A stretch of 64,000 nt of DNA from JANYGA01 sp031420415 (GCA_031420415.1 JANOMT010000025.1:1-64000); one strand, 5' to 3'; shown: positions 27,409-36,210, counted from the first letter of the stretch. Notes: generated by a model from the letters alone, not told the origin. Translations and numbers: made by a program.

Positions 27409-27714
27409 GTCCGAGTTTTCGGAGCACCACGATCCAAACCGGAGTGCGAAACCCCGAAGCGATCGAATCGTGATGTGCGTCTCAGCGTTGGCGCCCAGTC
27501 GGGCCGCCGATGTTGTAACGGATTCGAAGAGGCGCAAAGTCGTGGCGCTCGCTTTCGGTACTCGTCGTTTACATTACGACGAACTGTGGCTTAACGGCAC
27601 GTACGCGCGCAGTTTTGATAGTCGGAAATTCGGTCCGGTTATGAGCGCTTCGATCCGCACATGGCGTGGGCGCCGATCGTAAGCGCTCCGCTTCCGGATT
27701 TGCGGAAGCTCGTA
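27409..27714. other. Intergenic region upstream of the exported protein
   Basis: About 300 bases that include the decayed 3' tail of the ArdC gene. No gene, RNA fold or clear promoter is recognised. Confidence 0.35.
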
Positions 27715-28559
27715 GGACGAAAAGATTAGCGACCGCGTTTGCGGTTACGATCTTGCGTCTGAACGCCAGGATCGCGCAAGCGTCCTTGTCCATCTTTGAG
27801 GTCAACGCTCACATGTTCGTGCAGTTCTGGCTCGCGATCGAGCGCACGTAGCTCGAGCACGACGTAGGACCACGGTCCGGTCCGGAGCGCGACGTGCAGT
27901 AGGCGCTATCGCCGAATTGTTTCCCGAACGTGCGCGCGAGGCGCTTTTCGTGATGGGTCCACTTGGATGTGCTCGTGCAGCAACGGTCCGTAGAACGTCG
28001 CTGCATCGACGAACCGCTCGAGCGGCGGGCACGCGACGAAATCTGAGGCTGGCGCGAAGATTGCAGCGTCGCCGCCGTAGCGAACCTCGGCGCCAATTGC
28101 GGCGACGTACGCTTCCGCGATCGCTAATCGCTTTGGAGGCGATGGGCACTCGACGACGGCGAGTGGCGGCAAGTCCTCGCATTACTCGCGATTGAAAACC
28201 GTATATTGTTTGAACGTCACGCCGCCGGCGGAGCGTGACGTATCGTCGGTGTCGACCTCGCGGCGCGAAGCAACGCGTGGTGCGATAAACCAAACCGGCG
28301 TCCCGTGTTCGCCTTTGCGAACGGACGCGCCGAGCGCTTTGGTTTGCTGGAACGTGCACCATTCTGCGGTCGGGTGAGCGAGCGCGGTCTGCGTCATCCA
28401 GAGTTGGATGACGTTCGCGCCGTTGTACGCGCGATGCGTCGCGAGGTTGTGCGGCATATCGGACGTGCCGCTGACGGACCACGGCCGCACCCACGGTGCG
28501 GTGCCGCCTTCGAGTTGCGCGATGACGTCGGCAACGAGTTGTTCTTGGGCTGGCTTCAT
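27715..28559 (-). pseudogene. ardC: ArdC-type antirestriction protein, decayed
   Basis: ArdC binds ssDNA and protects incoming plasmid DNA. The start ATG 28559 has a strong SD (AAGGAG, 6 bases before). The ssDNA-binding domain is intact: LVADVIAQLEGGTAPWVRPW, YNGANVIQLWMTQTALAHPT, SVRKGEHGTPVWFIAPR and FKQYTVFNRE. A TAA at 28182-28184 then interrupts (CAA in relatives), after which the same frame continues CEDLPPLAVVECPSPPKRLA to FYGPLLHEHIQ. A frameshift follows, with WTHHEKRLARTFGKQFGDSAY in the next frame, and then further decay. The zinc site is damaged (HEHIQ rather than HExxH). A truncated N-terminal protein of 125 residues could still be made. Confidence 0.8.
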
Positions 28560-28629
28560 GTGAGGCTCCTTAAAACGCCTCGGGCGCCGCTTTGAGCGAC
28601 GCCCGCAGGTTGAAGTTCTTAGTCGGCGA

Positions 28630-29088
28630 TTAGGCCGCCGTGGTACGGCCACGCCGGCGGCCGCGCGAAGCGCTCGCGCGGGCGCGCTCGTCGAAGGCTA
28701 GGTCACGCAGCTCGTCGTCTTCGCTCGCGCGATCGACTGGGCGATCTTCGAGCGGGTGAACTCCGAGGACGCGCCGAGCTGCGTAGCCGGCTGCGAGCAG
28801 CTTCTGCGCGTCGGCGTATTCGAGCGCGTCGACGTCGATCGTCTGCGTACGCGGATCGAAGTTCCAGGCCGCGGCTGCGGTGCCGTCGACGAGCACCTCG
28901 TAAAGCGTTTCGCGCATCGCGATCGAGGCGCGCGTCGCGTTATAGAGCTCGCAGGATGCGTTCGCGTGGTTACCGGCGGTGCCGAACATCCAGGCTTGGG
29001 TGACGGGGTTCCAGGCACCGTTGTGGGCGCGCATGCGCGACTTGCAATAGATCGTGCGGCTGTCTTCGATCGAGAAAATGTGGCCCAT
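28630..29088 (-). CDS. Unknown protein next to ardC
   Basis: A 152-residue protein from ATG 29088, preceded by a good SD (AAGGAG, 9 bases upstream). It begins MGHIFSIEDSRTIYCKSRMR, includes GAWNPVTQAWMFGTAGNHAN and FDPRTQTIDVDALEYADAQK, and ends in a basic tail RARASASRGRRRGRT that could contact nucleic acid. It lies 70 bases upstream of ardC on the same strand and is probably co-transcribed as plasmid- or ICE-derived cargo. The family is not recognised. Confidence 0.6.
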   Translation of the reverse strand: MGHIFSIEDSRTIYCKSRMRAHNGAWNPVTQAWMFGTAGNHANASCELYNATRASIAMRETLYEVLVDGTAAAAWNFDPRTQTIDVDALEYADAQKLLAAGYAARRVLGVHPLEDRPVDRASEDDELRDLAFDERARASASRGRRRGRTTAA

Positions 29089-29155
29089 CGTCGCTATCTC
29101 CTTGCCGGTCGAGCCGGCGTCGCTGCTGATGAGTCCGTCTTGAGCCGGGGCCGGA

Positions 29156-29237
29156 GCGGGAGCGCAAGGACGGAGCGCAGCGACGAGGCGTGGACCGGAG
29201 CGCAGCGAGGACCGGAAGCCGCTCCTTGCGCTCCCGC
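29156..29237. repeat. Large hairpin: 15-bp perfect inverted repeat around duplicated 12-mers
   Basis: Arms 29156-29170 and 29223-29237 are perfect reverse complements (GCGGGAGCGCAAGGA). Imperfect pairing extends the stem outward on both sides. The 52-base loop holds two copies of GGAGCGCAGCGA (29172-29183, 29197-29208). It sits 70 bases upstream of the 28630-29088 gene, between it and the SRAP remnant. Confidence 0.75.
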
Positions 29238-29419
29238 CCTGGGCTCGGCTAGGATTCATGGCAAAAGCAGCGACGTCGGCTCGATCGCATGGCGACGATT
29301 CGGACCACGTCGATCGAATGCCGCACACGACGCGTAAGCTGAACCCCGCCCCCGGCTAAGATCCCTTGATCAGCAGCGGCGCGATCGGCAGGGCGATGTG
29401 CCGGTGTCTCACGCGGCGG

Positions 29420-29785
29420 TCCAACCGGCTCGATAAGGTCCCGGTCATCGTTGCGCACGTTGCCAACGCGTGATGAGACGAGGTAGGCGTGCCAATCATC
29501 GGAGCGCTAAAGAACGAGGAGTGCAAGCATCTCGCCGGCGTCGCGATCACCGGAGCTCAACCACGCCGATGCCGCGTCGTCGGGCATTCGCGAGCGTATT
29601 GGCGCGAGCAGCTCGTTAGGAGGGTGGTGACAATCGTACAACTCTGCAGCACGGCATCGCCCAGAGGCCCGCGAAGACGAACGGCTCGTTGTCCCGGCGG
29701 CTAATCCACATCGGCGTTTTGGTGCCGGCGTCACCGTTGCGGTGCCACTCGTTGTAACCGTCGGCCAGAATTGCGCAGCGGTCGC
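29420..29785 (-). pseudogene. SOS response-associated peptidase (SRAP/YedK/HMCES) remnant
   Basis: SRAP proteins crosslink to abasic sites in ssDNA through their Cys2. Recognisable pieces in different minus-strand frames are CAILADGYNEWHRNGDAGTK, then PMWISRRDNEPFVFAGLW (active-site 'GxYEW' region), then NELLAPIRSRMPDDAASAWL, then DDWHAYLVSSRVGNVRNDDR and DLIEPVG (the conserved C-terminus). At least two frameshifts separate them, and the MCGRF N-terminus with the catalytic Cys is gone. Dead gene. SRAP and ArdC genes often travel together on plasmids and ICEs, in line with the neighbours. Confidence 0.75.
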
Positions 29786-29887
29786 AAATTTACGAGCGGC
29801 GGCAGAAGTCATGGCGACGAGCGTCCAAGGTGTCGCAAGCGACGAAAAAGGAGCGATGTTCGCCCTATTGCGAGCACTTAAACGCGT

Positions 29888-31252
29888 TTACCGAAACGCG
29901 TTGCCAAGCGTTGCGTAGACGACTTGTTCGCCCGTGATATCGCCGTGCCCCGAGATGAACGCATCGCCCGAAAGATTGCGAACGCGAATGCGTGCGGGCA
30001 GCGGCGTGTAAACGTGGCCGACCTCTCCGAGATCGTCGAAGATCGCTTCGGGGGTCGAAACGGCACCATCGGCGCCCATGCCACCGAAGGGGTTCGCACT
30101 CGCGACGCCATCCGCAACCTGACCTAAGACGATGGAAGCCGCGGGGTATGCCCAGCCGACCGCGGCGTCGTGAGAGGAGTGGGTGATGACGATCGTGCCC
30201 GAGACCGTCGGCTTTCCGACGACATCGCGGAAGCCCCCATTGTGACCGAGCGAGAGATAGTTTACCGCAAAACCAAAGTGCGAGAATGCGCCTTGCAGCA
30301 GTGCGAGGGTCGTCGCCTGATTCGTCGCGTCGCCGCCGATCCAGGGCGTATTTGCAGCCGACGTCACGAGACGCGCGCCGAAGCTATGCCCGGCAAGATG
30401 AAATTTTAGCGTCGGAAACGCGGCGCGCGTGCGGCCGAGGACACCGGCAAGACCCGTGCGACCCACGACACCGGCGCGCTCCTTCATCGTTTTGTAGGTG
30501 AAGAGACTCGCGAGGGAGAGCGCGCCCGCCTTGATGCCTGCGAAGATATTTCCCGTCGCACCGCCGGCATCGTCGGGTTGATCGATCGGTGGCGGCGCTT
30601 GCGGGGCCGGTTGCATCCCGAGCGCACGCAGCAGGTCCGTCACATCGGTATCGGCGCCGGTCTTTTTCGTACTCGCTACGGCATCGATGACGTTGGTCGT
30701 AATCGAATCGTGCTCCTCGGCATCGGCGCTCGGCAATGCGGCGAGCGCCTCGACGAACGTGCGGCGAGCGTTCGCATCGGTCTCGATCACCGGGACGGCG
30801 GCGAGCGCCGCATCGAGCGAGGCTTGCGCGCTCGCATCACCAACGAATGCAGCCTTCAAAACGACCAGTTGCTGCTGTATCAATGCGAGATTCGCATCGC
30901 CGACGGCGGCCGCGCCACCCGGTATCTCACTCGGATCGACGAATCGCGCGGACGGCCAGAGGACGGCGGCGACGAACGCTTTACGCCCTGCCGGAAGGAC
31001 GATCTTTCCCGTCGCGACGAGTTTTCGCGCCGTTTCGAAGAAAGCCGTAAAGAGATCGCGCGCCTGTTTCTTGTCGTTATTCCAGCCGTGCGTGATGACG
31101 ATGAGATCGCTCACGCCACCGGCGGCGCGCATGGCGTCGGCTAAAAGCTTTGCAGATGCGTCGAGCGTCAATGCATTGTTCGCGTCGTCGACCGGATTAC
31201 CATGAAGATCGAATTCGATTTCGATGCCTTGGAACGGTCCGTATTGTGCCAT
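29888..31252 (-). CDS. Alpha/beta hydrolase-like protein, no export signal
   Basis: A 454-residue protein starting at 31252 with an AGGGA SD that overlaps the upstream gene's stop region. No signal peptide. The core has the first strand DLIVITHGWNNDKKQARDLF, a long insert (about residues 110-250, Ala/Asp rich), the nucleophile elbow KFHLAGHSFGARLVTSAAN (GxSxG), TIVITHSSHDAAVGWAYPAA (possible acid region) and a C-terminal His in SGHGDITGEQVVYATLGNAF. It is a lipase/esterase-like cytosolic hydrolase. It lies 10 bases downstream of the subtilase gene, forming an operon. The substrate is unknown. Confidence 0.8.
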   Translation of the reverse strand: MAQYGPFQGIEIEFDLHGNPVDDANNALTLDASAKLLADAMRAAGGVSDLIVITHGWNNDKKQARDLFTAFFETARKLVATGKIVLPAGRKAFVAAVLWPSARFVDPSEIPGGAAAVGDANLALIQQQLVVLKAAFVGDASAQASLDAALAAVPVIETDANARRTFVEALAALPSADAEEHDSITTNVIDAVASTKKTGADTDVTDLLRALGMQPAPQAPPPIDQPDDAGGATGNIFAGIKAGALSLASLFTYKTMKERAGVVGRTGLAGVLGRTRAAFPTLKFHLAGHSFGARLVTSAANTPWIGGDATNQATTLALLQGAFSHFGFAVNYLSLGHNGGFRDVVGKPTVSGTIVITHSSHDAAVGWAYPAASIVLGQVADGVASANPFGGMGADGAVSTPEAIFDDLGEVGHVYTPLPARIRVRNLSGDAFISGHGDITGEQVVYATLGNAFR

Positions 31253-31262
31253 TTAAATATCC

Positions 31263-33653
31263 CTAACTATCGACGAGCATGCGAAAGAGATCGATGAGTC
31301 CCGCACCTTGGAACGCGCGATCGCGCTTGAGATCGGTCGCGGAATTGACGATGAGCGATTTCATATCGTCGGGACGTCCGACGAACTCGCGACGTACGGA
31401 GAGATAGGCGGCCGCGGCACCCGAGACGTGCGGTGCCGCCATACTCGTGCCGCTGTCCTCGATATAGTCGACCCGTGCATCGCCTGCGACCACACCGATT
31501 TTTGAAGAGGCCGCACACGACTTCACGCGCTCGCCCGGTGCGACGACGTCGGGTTTGGGACGACCGTCGCCCGTGGGGCCTTTCGACGACGACGGAGCGA
31601 TCCCGAGCGTGTGCGGTGCTTTGCCATAGCACGAGCCGACGGTGATCGCGCCCTCGGCATTGCCCGGATCGTTGATCGAGATCCCGGCGCCCGTCTGTCG
31701 TAGCCCACCGTGCGAACTCGAGAGCAAGAGATCGCCCGAATTGCCGGCTGCGACGACCACGACGACGCCGCTTGCGACGAGTCGGTTTACCGCCATACAA
31801 ATCGGCGTAGCACCACACGAGCCCCAATCCGGGTTGAACGAATAGCCGACGCTCAGATTCACGCCATGAATGCGGATGTTTCGGCCGTAGTCGTTGATCG
31901 CGAGCACGTCTTCGAGAGCGGAGATCACGCTACGAGTATCGCCGGTGCCATCGGATCGCAGAACGCGCATGGAGAGAATCTTGCATTTCGGTGCGACGCC
32001 GCTGACCTTGCCTGCGAGCGACGTGCTCTCGTAGGCGACTTGATGTTTGCCCTCGACGCGAATTTGCGTTGCGGCAAGGGGCGGCTCGGGTCCACCCCAT
32101 TCGCCGGCAATGATCCCCGCGACGTGCGTCCCATGGCCGAACTCGTCCTTGAGGGCGTTGATCGCGACGTCGATCGGTACGTCGCCGCAGTAATCGCGAT
32201 GCGAGAGCCCATCGGGCAAGAGCAGATTGCCATGCGTTTGGAAATGCGGGTGCTGCTCGACGCCCGAATCGATGACGGCCCAAACGATATTCGTGCCGAG
32301 TGCCACGAACGACGTGTGCGCGGCATCCCCCTTGACCGCGGGCACGGAATCGACGATTTGCGCCGTCACGACGTGATCTTGCCAGATGCGCGAGACGACC
32401 GTGCGCAGCCTCGATCGACGCGCGAGCTCGTCGTCGGCGGCGAGCATCGCGAGAATTTGTGGGGCGGTCATCGACGCGAAGAAATACGGGTGCGTTGCAT
32501 CCTCGGAGCCGCGCGAATACGTCGCCACGCACGTCTTCAAGAGCAACCATTCGGCGCCGGCGCGAGCGAGCGCGGGGAGCATACGCGAACGCGGATCGAT
32601 CTCGACGATGACGTGGTACCGATGGGGCGTTAGCGAGAGCGCTTCGGAGAGCACCGCCCCCGCGAGCGGCTCTGCGATGCGAGATACGCCCGCCGCGACC
32701 GGGCGCGCACGCACTTCTGCCGCGACGCCACGCACGGCGAATCTCGACGCGTTGATCACCGCCGCATCCGTCGCGACGGCATGCGGACCGAAGGACGGAG
32801 CGAACCCAAAGGTTACGGGCGCGGGCGAATTGAGATCGCTCGTCGCCACGAGCGTGACGGTGCGCCCACCTGTGGGCACGGCGAGCGTCACCACGGAGAC
32901 GCGCGATTGCGGCGGCGTTCGCGCGACCTCGTAGAGCGTCCCATCGATGGCGACGGTGGTCGACGAATACCCCGCCGTCGAAAATATAAGATCGACGCTC
33001 GTATCGGATGCGGCTTCGTTCGCGATCGCAACTTCGAATGTGCGTAGAACGCCCGGCGCCGGGGCGACAGCGGGCAACGCAAACGGTAATGTGGCCGTGC
33101 CGACAATCCGCTCGAATCGATCCGCAAGGAGTGCCGGCGCCAAACCGGGTGCCGGGGCGACGTCGAGCGGCGCGCGTTCTCCCTGCGCGATCGGCAGCGT
33201 GCCGACGGCTACAACGGGCGCGACACCGACCGGGCTCGCCACCACGGCAAAACGTAACGCTCCAGCGGAGCGATTTTCGATCTCGAAGATGCCACACAGG
33301 CATTGCTCGGGACCGAATCCACGTGCGATTAGCGCGACGCCCGTATTCGCGGCTACCACATCTTCGCGTGGCGGCGTACTGAGAAGTTGCCTTACAAATG
33401 CCGCGGTGGCGGTGTGACCGACCGCCGCGGCATCGAGATCGGGCCCGGCGTAGCCGCCAATCGAGCCGATCCGCGCCGCCTGTGGCTCGTCGTTGAGCAC
33501 GACGAGCGCGAGCGTTAAGGGATCCGTCGTTGCGTTGACGTGGTTGTACGATATCCGAACGGACGCGCCCGGTGCGATTTCGTCGAGAAATAACATGACG
33601 GCACGGCGCACACGTTGCGGATCATCGCTCGTGGAGACGATCGTGGTCTTCAT
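31263..33653 (-). CDS. Subtilisin-like serine protease (S8) with large N-terminal extension, no signal peptide
   Basis: A 796-residue protein from ATG 33653 (MKTTIVSTSDDPQRVRRAVM). The last 330 residues are an S8 domain with a complete triad: Asp in IVWAVIDSGVEQHP, His in EFGHGTHVAGIIAGEW, Asn in VVVVAAGNSGDLL, Ser in EDSGTSMAAPHVSGAAAAYL. The first 430 residues hold Ala/Val-rich beta-sandwich-like segments (TFEVAIANEAASDTSVDLIF, VTLAVPTGGRTVTLVATSDL) of unknown family. Neither Sec nor Tat signal is seen, so it may act in the cytosol or leave by another route. It is the first gene of an operon with the alpha/beta hydrolase. A palindrome lies just upstream. Confidence 0.88.
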   Translation of the reverse strand: MKTTIVSTSDDPQRVRRAVMLFLDEIAPGASVRISYNHVNATTDPLTLALVVLNDEPQAARIGSIGGYAGPDLDAAAVGHTATAAFVRQLLSTPPREDVVAANTGVALIARGFGPEQCLCGIFEIENRSAGALRFAVVASPVGVAPVVAVGTLPIAQGERAPLDVAPAPGLAPALLADRFERIVGTATLPFALPAVAPAPGVLRTFEVAIANEAASDTSVDLIFSTAGYSSTTVAIDGTLYEVARTPPQSRVSVVTLAVPTGGRTVTLVATSDLNSPAPVTFGFAPSFGPHAVATDAAVINASRFAVRGVAAEVRARPVAAGVSRIAEPLAGAVLSEALSLTPHRYHVIVEIDPRSRMLPALARAGAEWLLLKTCVATYSRGSEDATHPYFFASMTAPQILAMLAADDELARRSRLRTVVSRIWQDHVVTAQIVDSVPAVKGDAAHTSFVALGTNIVWAVIDSGVEQHPHFQTHGNLLLPDGLSHRDYCGDVPIDVAINALKDEFGHGTHVAGIIAGEWGGPEPPLAATQIRVEGKHQVAYESTSLAGKVSGVAPKCKILSMRVLRSDGTGDTRSVISALEDVLAINDYGRNIRIHGVNLSVGYSFNPDWGSCGATPICMAVNRLVASGVVVVVAAGNSGDLLLSSSHGGLRQTGAGISINDPGNAEGAITVGSCYGKAPHTLGIAPSSSKGPTGDGRPKPDVVAPGERVKSCAASSKIGVVAGDARVDYIEDSGTSMAAPHVSGAAAAYLSVRREFVGRPDDMKSLIVNSATDLKRDRAFQGAGLIDLFRMLVDS

Positions 33654-33663
33654 CGCTTCGGCC

Positions 33664-33677
33664 CTATGGTACCATAG
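33664..33677. promoter_or_regulatory. 14-bp perfect palindrome CTATGGTACCATAG, candidate operator
   Basis: Perfect dyad 11 bases upstream of the subtilase ATG, in the 118-base gap between divergent genes (33653 and 33772). Its TATGGT half could overlap a -10 element for the minus strand. Position and symmetry fit a dimeric repressor site controlling the divergent module. Confidence 0.5.
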
Positions 33678-33771
33678 CGCAAATCGGGATCGCCGTACGC
33701 ACGAGGTTGGAGTTTTGCATGCTCTTTCGCCATACTGCCGCACGCATCGGGACCTTCGCCAAAAGGTCGAC

Positions 33772-34740
33772 GTGAACGCGCTCCTCTCGGTTGCTGGGGG
33801 GCTCGCCGGCATCTACATCATCTTCGCGTTGTTGACGTCGCGAATAAGCGAAGCGATTTCGTCGCTGACCAACAAGCGCGCCACGACCTTATACGACGGT
33901 ATTGCCGCGCTGCTCGGAGCGACCGTACGAACGAAACAGCCGCCCGGGCAAGGCGAAGTGGCGACGTCGCTTGCAGAACATCTCTACGCACATCCGCTCG
34001 TCAGCACGCTCGGAGATTCCGGGCCGCGCAAACCGTCGTACATGGAGCCGCGCACGTTCACCCTATCGCTCGTCTCCGTCTTGCGCGATACGGTCGCGAT
34101 CGACGATGCGCAAGGCCACGTTCGCGTGGTCGATATCGCAAGCGCCCCGCACGATCTGCTCGAAGATTTGCAACAGCGTATCTGCGCGCTCGGACCGGAC
34201 GACCCGACGTGCAAGAGTCTGACGCTCGTATTACAGGGTGCCGGCGCGACCTACGATAGCGCGCTCGCGGCGATCGATGCCTGGTTCGAGACCCAGATGG
34301 ATCGTCTCTCCGGCGTCTATCGTCGCTGGATCGGCTTCTGGCAAGCCCTCATCGCTCTGGTGCTCGTCGGTTCCGCCAACGCCGATACGCTCGGCATCGC
34401 GCAACAACTCTTTAAAGATTCGAACATCGCCAGCGCCGTGACGACCGTCGCCCGAAATCCGCTGGTGCATCCCGCTTCGGAAGCGACCGCGACGACGTTC
34501 GATGCGCTCGTTCGAAGTGGTCTCGTTCTCGGTTGGAATGAGATCCCGCACGATCCTGGGCAATGGTTTGCAAAATTCGGCGGACTCGCACTTACGTGGG
34601 GCGCGGTCTTACTCGGCGCACCGTTCTGGTTCGATCTTCTCAAGCAAGTGATCCCGGTGCGCGTCGCGGGCATCAAACCCAAATCCAGCACTCCGCATCG
34701 CCAGACTGCGGTTCCCGACGCGCAGACCGACCGCCGATAA
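33772..34740 (+). CDS. Three-TM membrane protein of unknown function
   Basis: A 322-residue protein from GTG 33772, five bases after an AAAAGG SD. TM1 is near the N-terminus (LSVAGGLAGIYIIFALLTSR). A soluble middle follows with TTLYDGIAALLGATV, YMEPRTFTLSLVSVLRDTV and QQRICALGPDDPTCKSLTLV. TM2 is FWQALIALVLVGSANA after the amphipathic FETQMDRLSGVYRRWIG, and TM3 is LALTWGAVLLGAPFWFDLL. The layout resembles uncharacterised membrane proteins with 'ISE-x-I-x-S' after TM1, but no catalytic motif is visible. It is divergent from the subtilase-hydrolase operon and may be functionally linked to it. Confidence 0.7.
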   Translation: MNALLSVAGGLAGIYIIFALLTSRISEAISSLTNKRATTLYDGIAALLGATVRTKQPPGQGEVATSLAEHLYAHPLVSTLGDSGPRKPSYMEPRTFTLSLVSVLRDTVAIDDAQGHVRVVDIASAPHDLLEDLQQRICALGPDDPTCKSLTLVLQGAGATYDSALAAIDAWFETQMDRLSGVYRRWIGFWQALIALVLVGSANADTLGIAQQLFKDSNIASAVTTVARNPLVHPASEATATTFDALVRSGLVLGWNEIPHDPGQWFAKFGGLALTWGAVLLGAPFWFDLLKQVIPVRVAGIKPKSSTPHRQTAVPDAQTDRR

Positions 34741-34812
34741 CGCGCCGATTTAGCGACGGCCGCCGAGATATTGGTGCTCCTTAAAAGCAGTCATCATGAG
34801 TATCATAAGTAC

Positions 34813-35508
34813 TTACAGCTGGTCCTGAAAAGCGACGTTGACGTGCGAACCGTCGCAGAACGGTTTGTTCGACGAAGCGCCGCATCGGCAAAGGGTAATG
34901 CGATTGCGTCGCTCGTACCGCGTGCCGTCTTGCGACTCGAGGAGAATATCGCCGCGCACCCAGAGAGGGCCGCTACAGGCTTTGGCTGGATCTTCAACGA
35001 CCCCGATCGAGCAGGGAAGATTTGGTTCGATGAGTTCGCCTTTGAATTTATTGCGCAGCACTAAGCGACCCGAAGGGCAGCGATGCTCCTCACGTACGGC
35101 GAGCTCCGCCGCGTCGGGACGGTCTGGATCGCCAACGAGCTTCCAAATACCACCGGCGACGTCGCAGAAGCGCGCAGAGGCGCACAATGCCTCGTTGTCT
35201 TCGAGCGTTAAAACCGGACCGTCGTACGTTCGAGCTCCCTGGTCGTGTGTCTCGCGCCTTGCGGTCTCCGCTCCATCGAACGCGATACGAGCGTGCGTGC
35301 CGTCGCAGAAGGGCTTGGCCGCGGAGTGACCGCAACGGCAGAGCGCGTAGCCGTCGTTCGCGAGAAACGTGCGACCCTCGTTCCACTCCCAAGAGCCGGC
35401 GTCGTTCGGCACGATGGTCTGTATCGCGAGCGGAACGCCGCCGCTCACGGAGTAGGGACCGTTCGCGGTAACGACCACCTTCATGTCGTCCCGGTTCGAT
35501 TTTGTCAT
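34813..35508 (-). CDS. Double CDGSH iron-sulfur protein with a central divergent ferredoxin-like domain
   Basis: A 231-residue soluble protein. Two CDGSH motifs (CxC-x2-(S/T)-x3-P-x-C-D-G-(S/T)-H) are complete: ALCRCGHSAAKPFCDGTHAR near residues 56-75 and TLCRCGASSNKPFCDGSHVN near 205-224. Each binds a 2Fe-2S cluster through three Cys and one His. Between them lies a domain with Cys residues in EALCASARFCDVAGGIWKLV, EHRCPSGRLVL and PNLPCSIGVVEDPAKACSGP, matching the (4Fe-4S) mono-cluster/DUF1271-like domain found in some CDGSH proteins. ATG 35508 has AAGGA upstream; ATG 35484 is an alternative. Likely an electron-transfer or redox-sensing protein. Confidence 0.88.
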   Translation of the reverse strand: MTKSNRDDMKVVVTANGPYSVSGGVPLAIQTIVPNDAGSWEWNEGRTFLANDGYALCRCGHSAAKPFCDGTHARIAFDGAETARRETHDQGARTYDGPVLTLEDNEALCASARFCDVAGGIWKLVGDPDRPDAAELAVREEHRCPSGRLVLRNKFKGELIEPNLPCSIGVVEDPAKACSGPLWVRGDILLESQDGTRYERRNRITLCRCGASSNKPFCDGSHVNVAFQDQL

Positions 35509-35574
35509 CGTTATCCGTTCCTTCCAAGCGAGGCATACGATGCGTCTGTTGAGCGAGTCGCTGTTACCACGCAG

Positions 35575-36159
35575 TCATATGCCAGTGCCAACGATACGGA
35601 AAAACCACAACGCAGAAGAAAGCCATAAGTCGAGCAGAATCGAGAATAGGATACCTCCGGCGAGTAACAACGTCCAGCCCGGAAAACCGTTCGAGCGAAC
35701 GATGAAAATCTTCGCAAAAAGAGCACCGTAAAGAAATGACCCTAGCAACGAGTGCGTGCATACCCTCGCACCGTGCATCCCAAAACCGACGAGGAAGATA
35801 CAGTGGTAGACGACCGGCAGGGTTAGCAGGATCGAGGTTCTTCCAGACCAGCGATGCATCACATGGTAGAAGCGACCTTTCGGCGGAAACCGCAATATTT
35901 CATAAATCCGCGAAGCGGTGAGCAACTACCCTAGTGCCAGTAACAACGCAGCCGTTATCAGCTATGCCTTTCGGTGTAACGTGTCGTTAAAGAAGAGGTG
36001 CGGGAACGTCGTATCGTTATGGTGTCGTATCGTCTTGCTCGCCACCAAAAGCACGCCGCTCGGAATCGCTACGAAGACCACCATGAGCATGACGAACAGT
36101 CGACTGAGGACGGTTCGCTCGGCAACACCCGTCTTATCGAGCGTCGATCGATCCGGCAT
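35575..36159 (-). pseudogene. DUF6529 membrane protein interrupted by two amber codons
   Basis: One frame from ATG 36159 to 35575 encodes a four-helix cytochrome b561-like DUF6529 protein: TVLSRLFVMLMVVFVAIPSG, then DTLHRKA-TAG-LITAALLLALG-TAG-LLTASRIYEILRF, then MHRWSGRTSILLTLPVVYHC and VCTHSLLGSFLYGALFAKIF, ending LSSALWFFRIVGTGI. The stops fall at positions where relatives have Trp (KAW-L) and Gln (ALGQ-L), that is TGG to TAG and CAG to TAG. No frameshift is present and all putative haem-ligand histidines remain. A shorter product from 35925 would lack the first two helices. Confidence 0.7.
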
Positions 36160-36210
36160 CTTTACCTCATCCGCCTCATTTTCGAATAACGAGTCTGAAC
36201 CGCCAGCACC

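Noticed and set aside
915..36159. Genome-wide stop codon reassignment (TAA/TAG read as Gln)
   Set aside because: Intact genes here end cleanly at TAA (eno, nuclease-helicase, prolyl oligopeptidase) and TAG (DUF900 hydrolase, subtilase, FAD oxidoreductase) at family-appropriate lengths.
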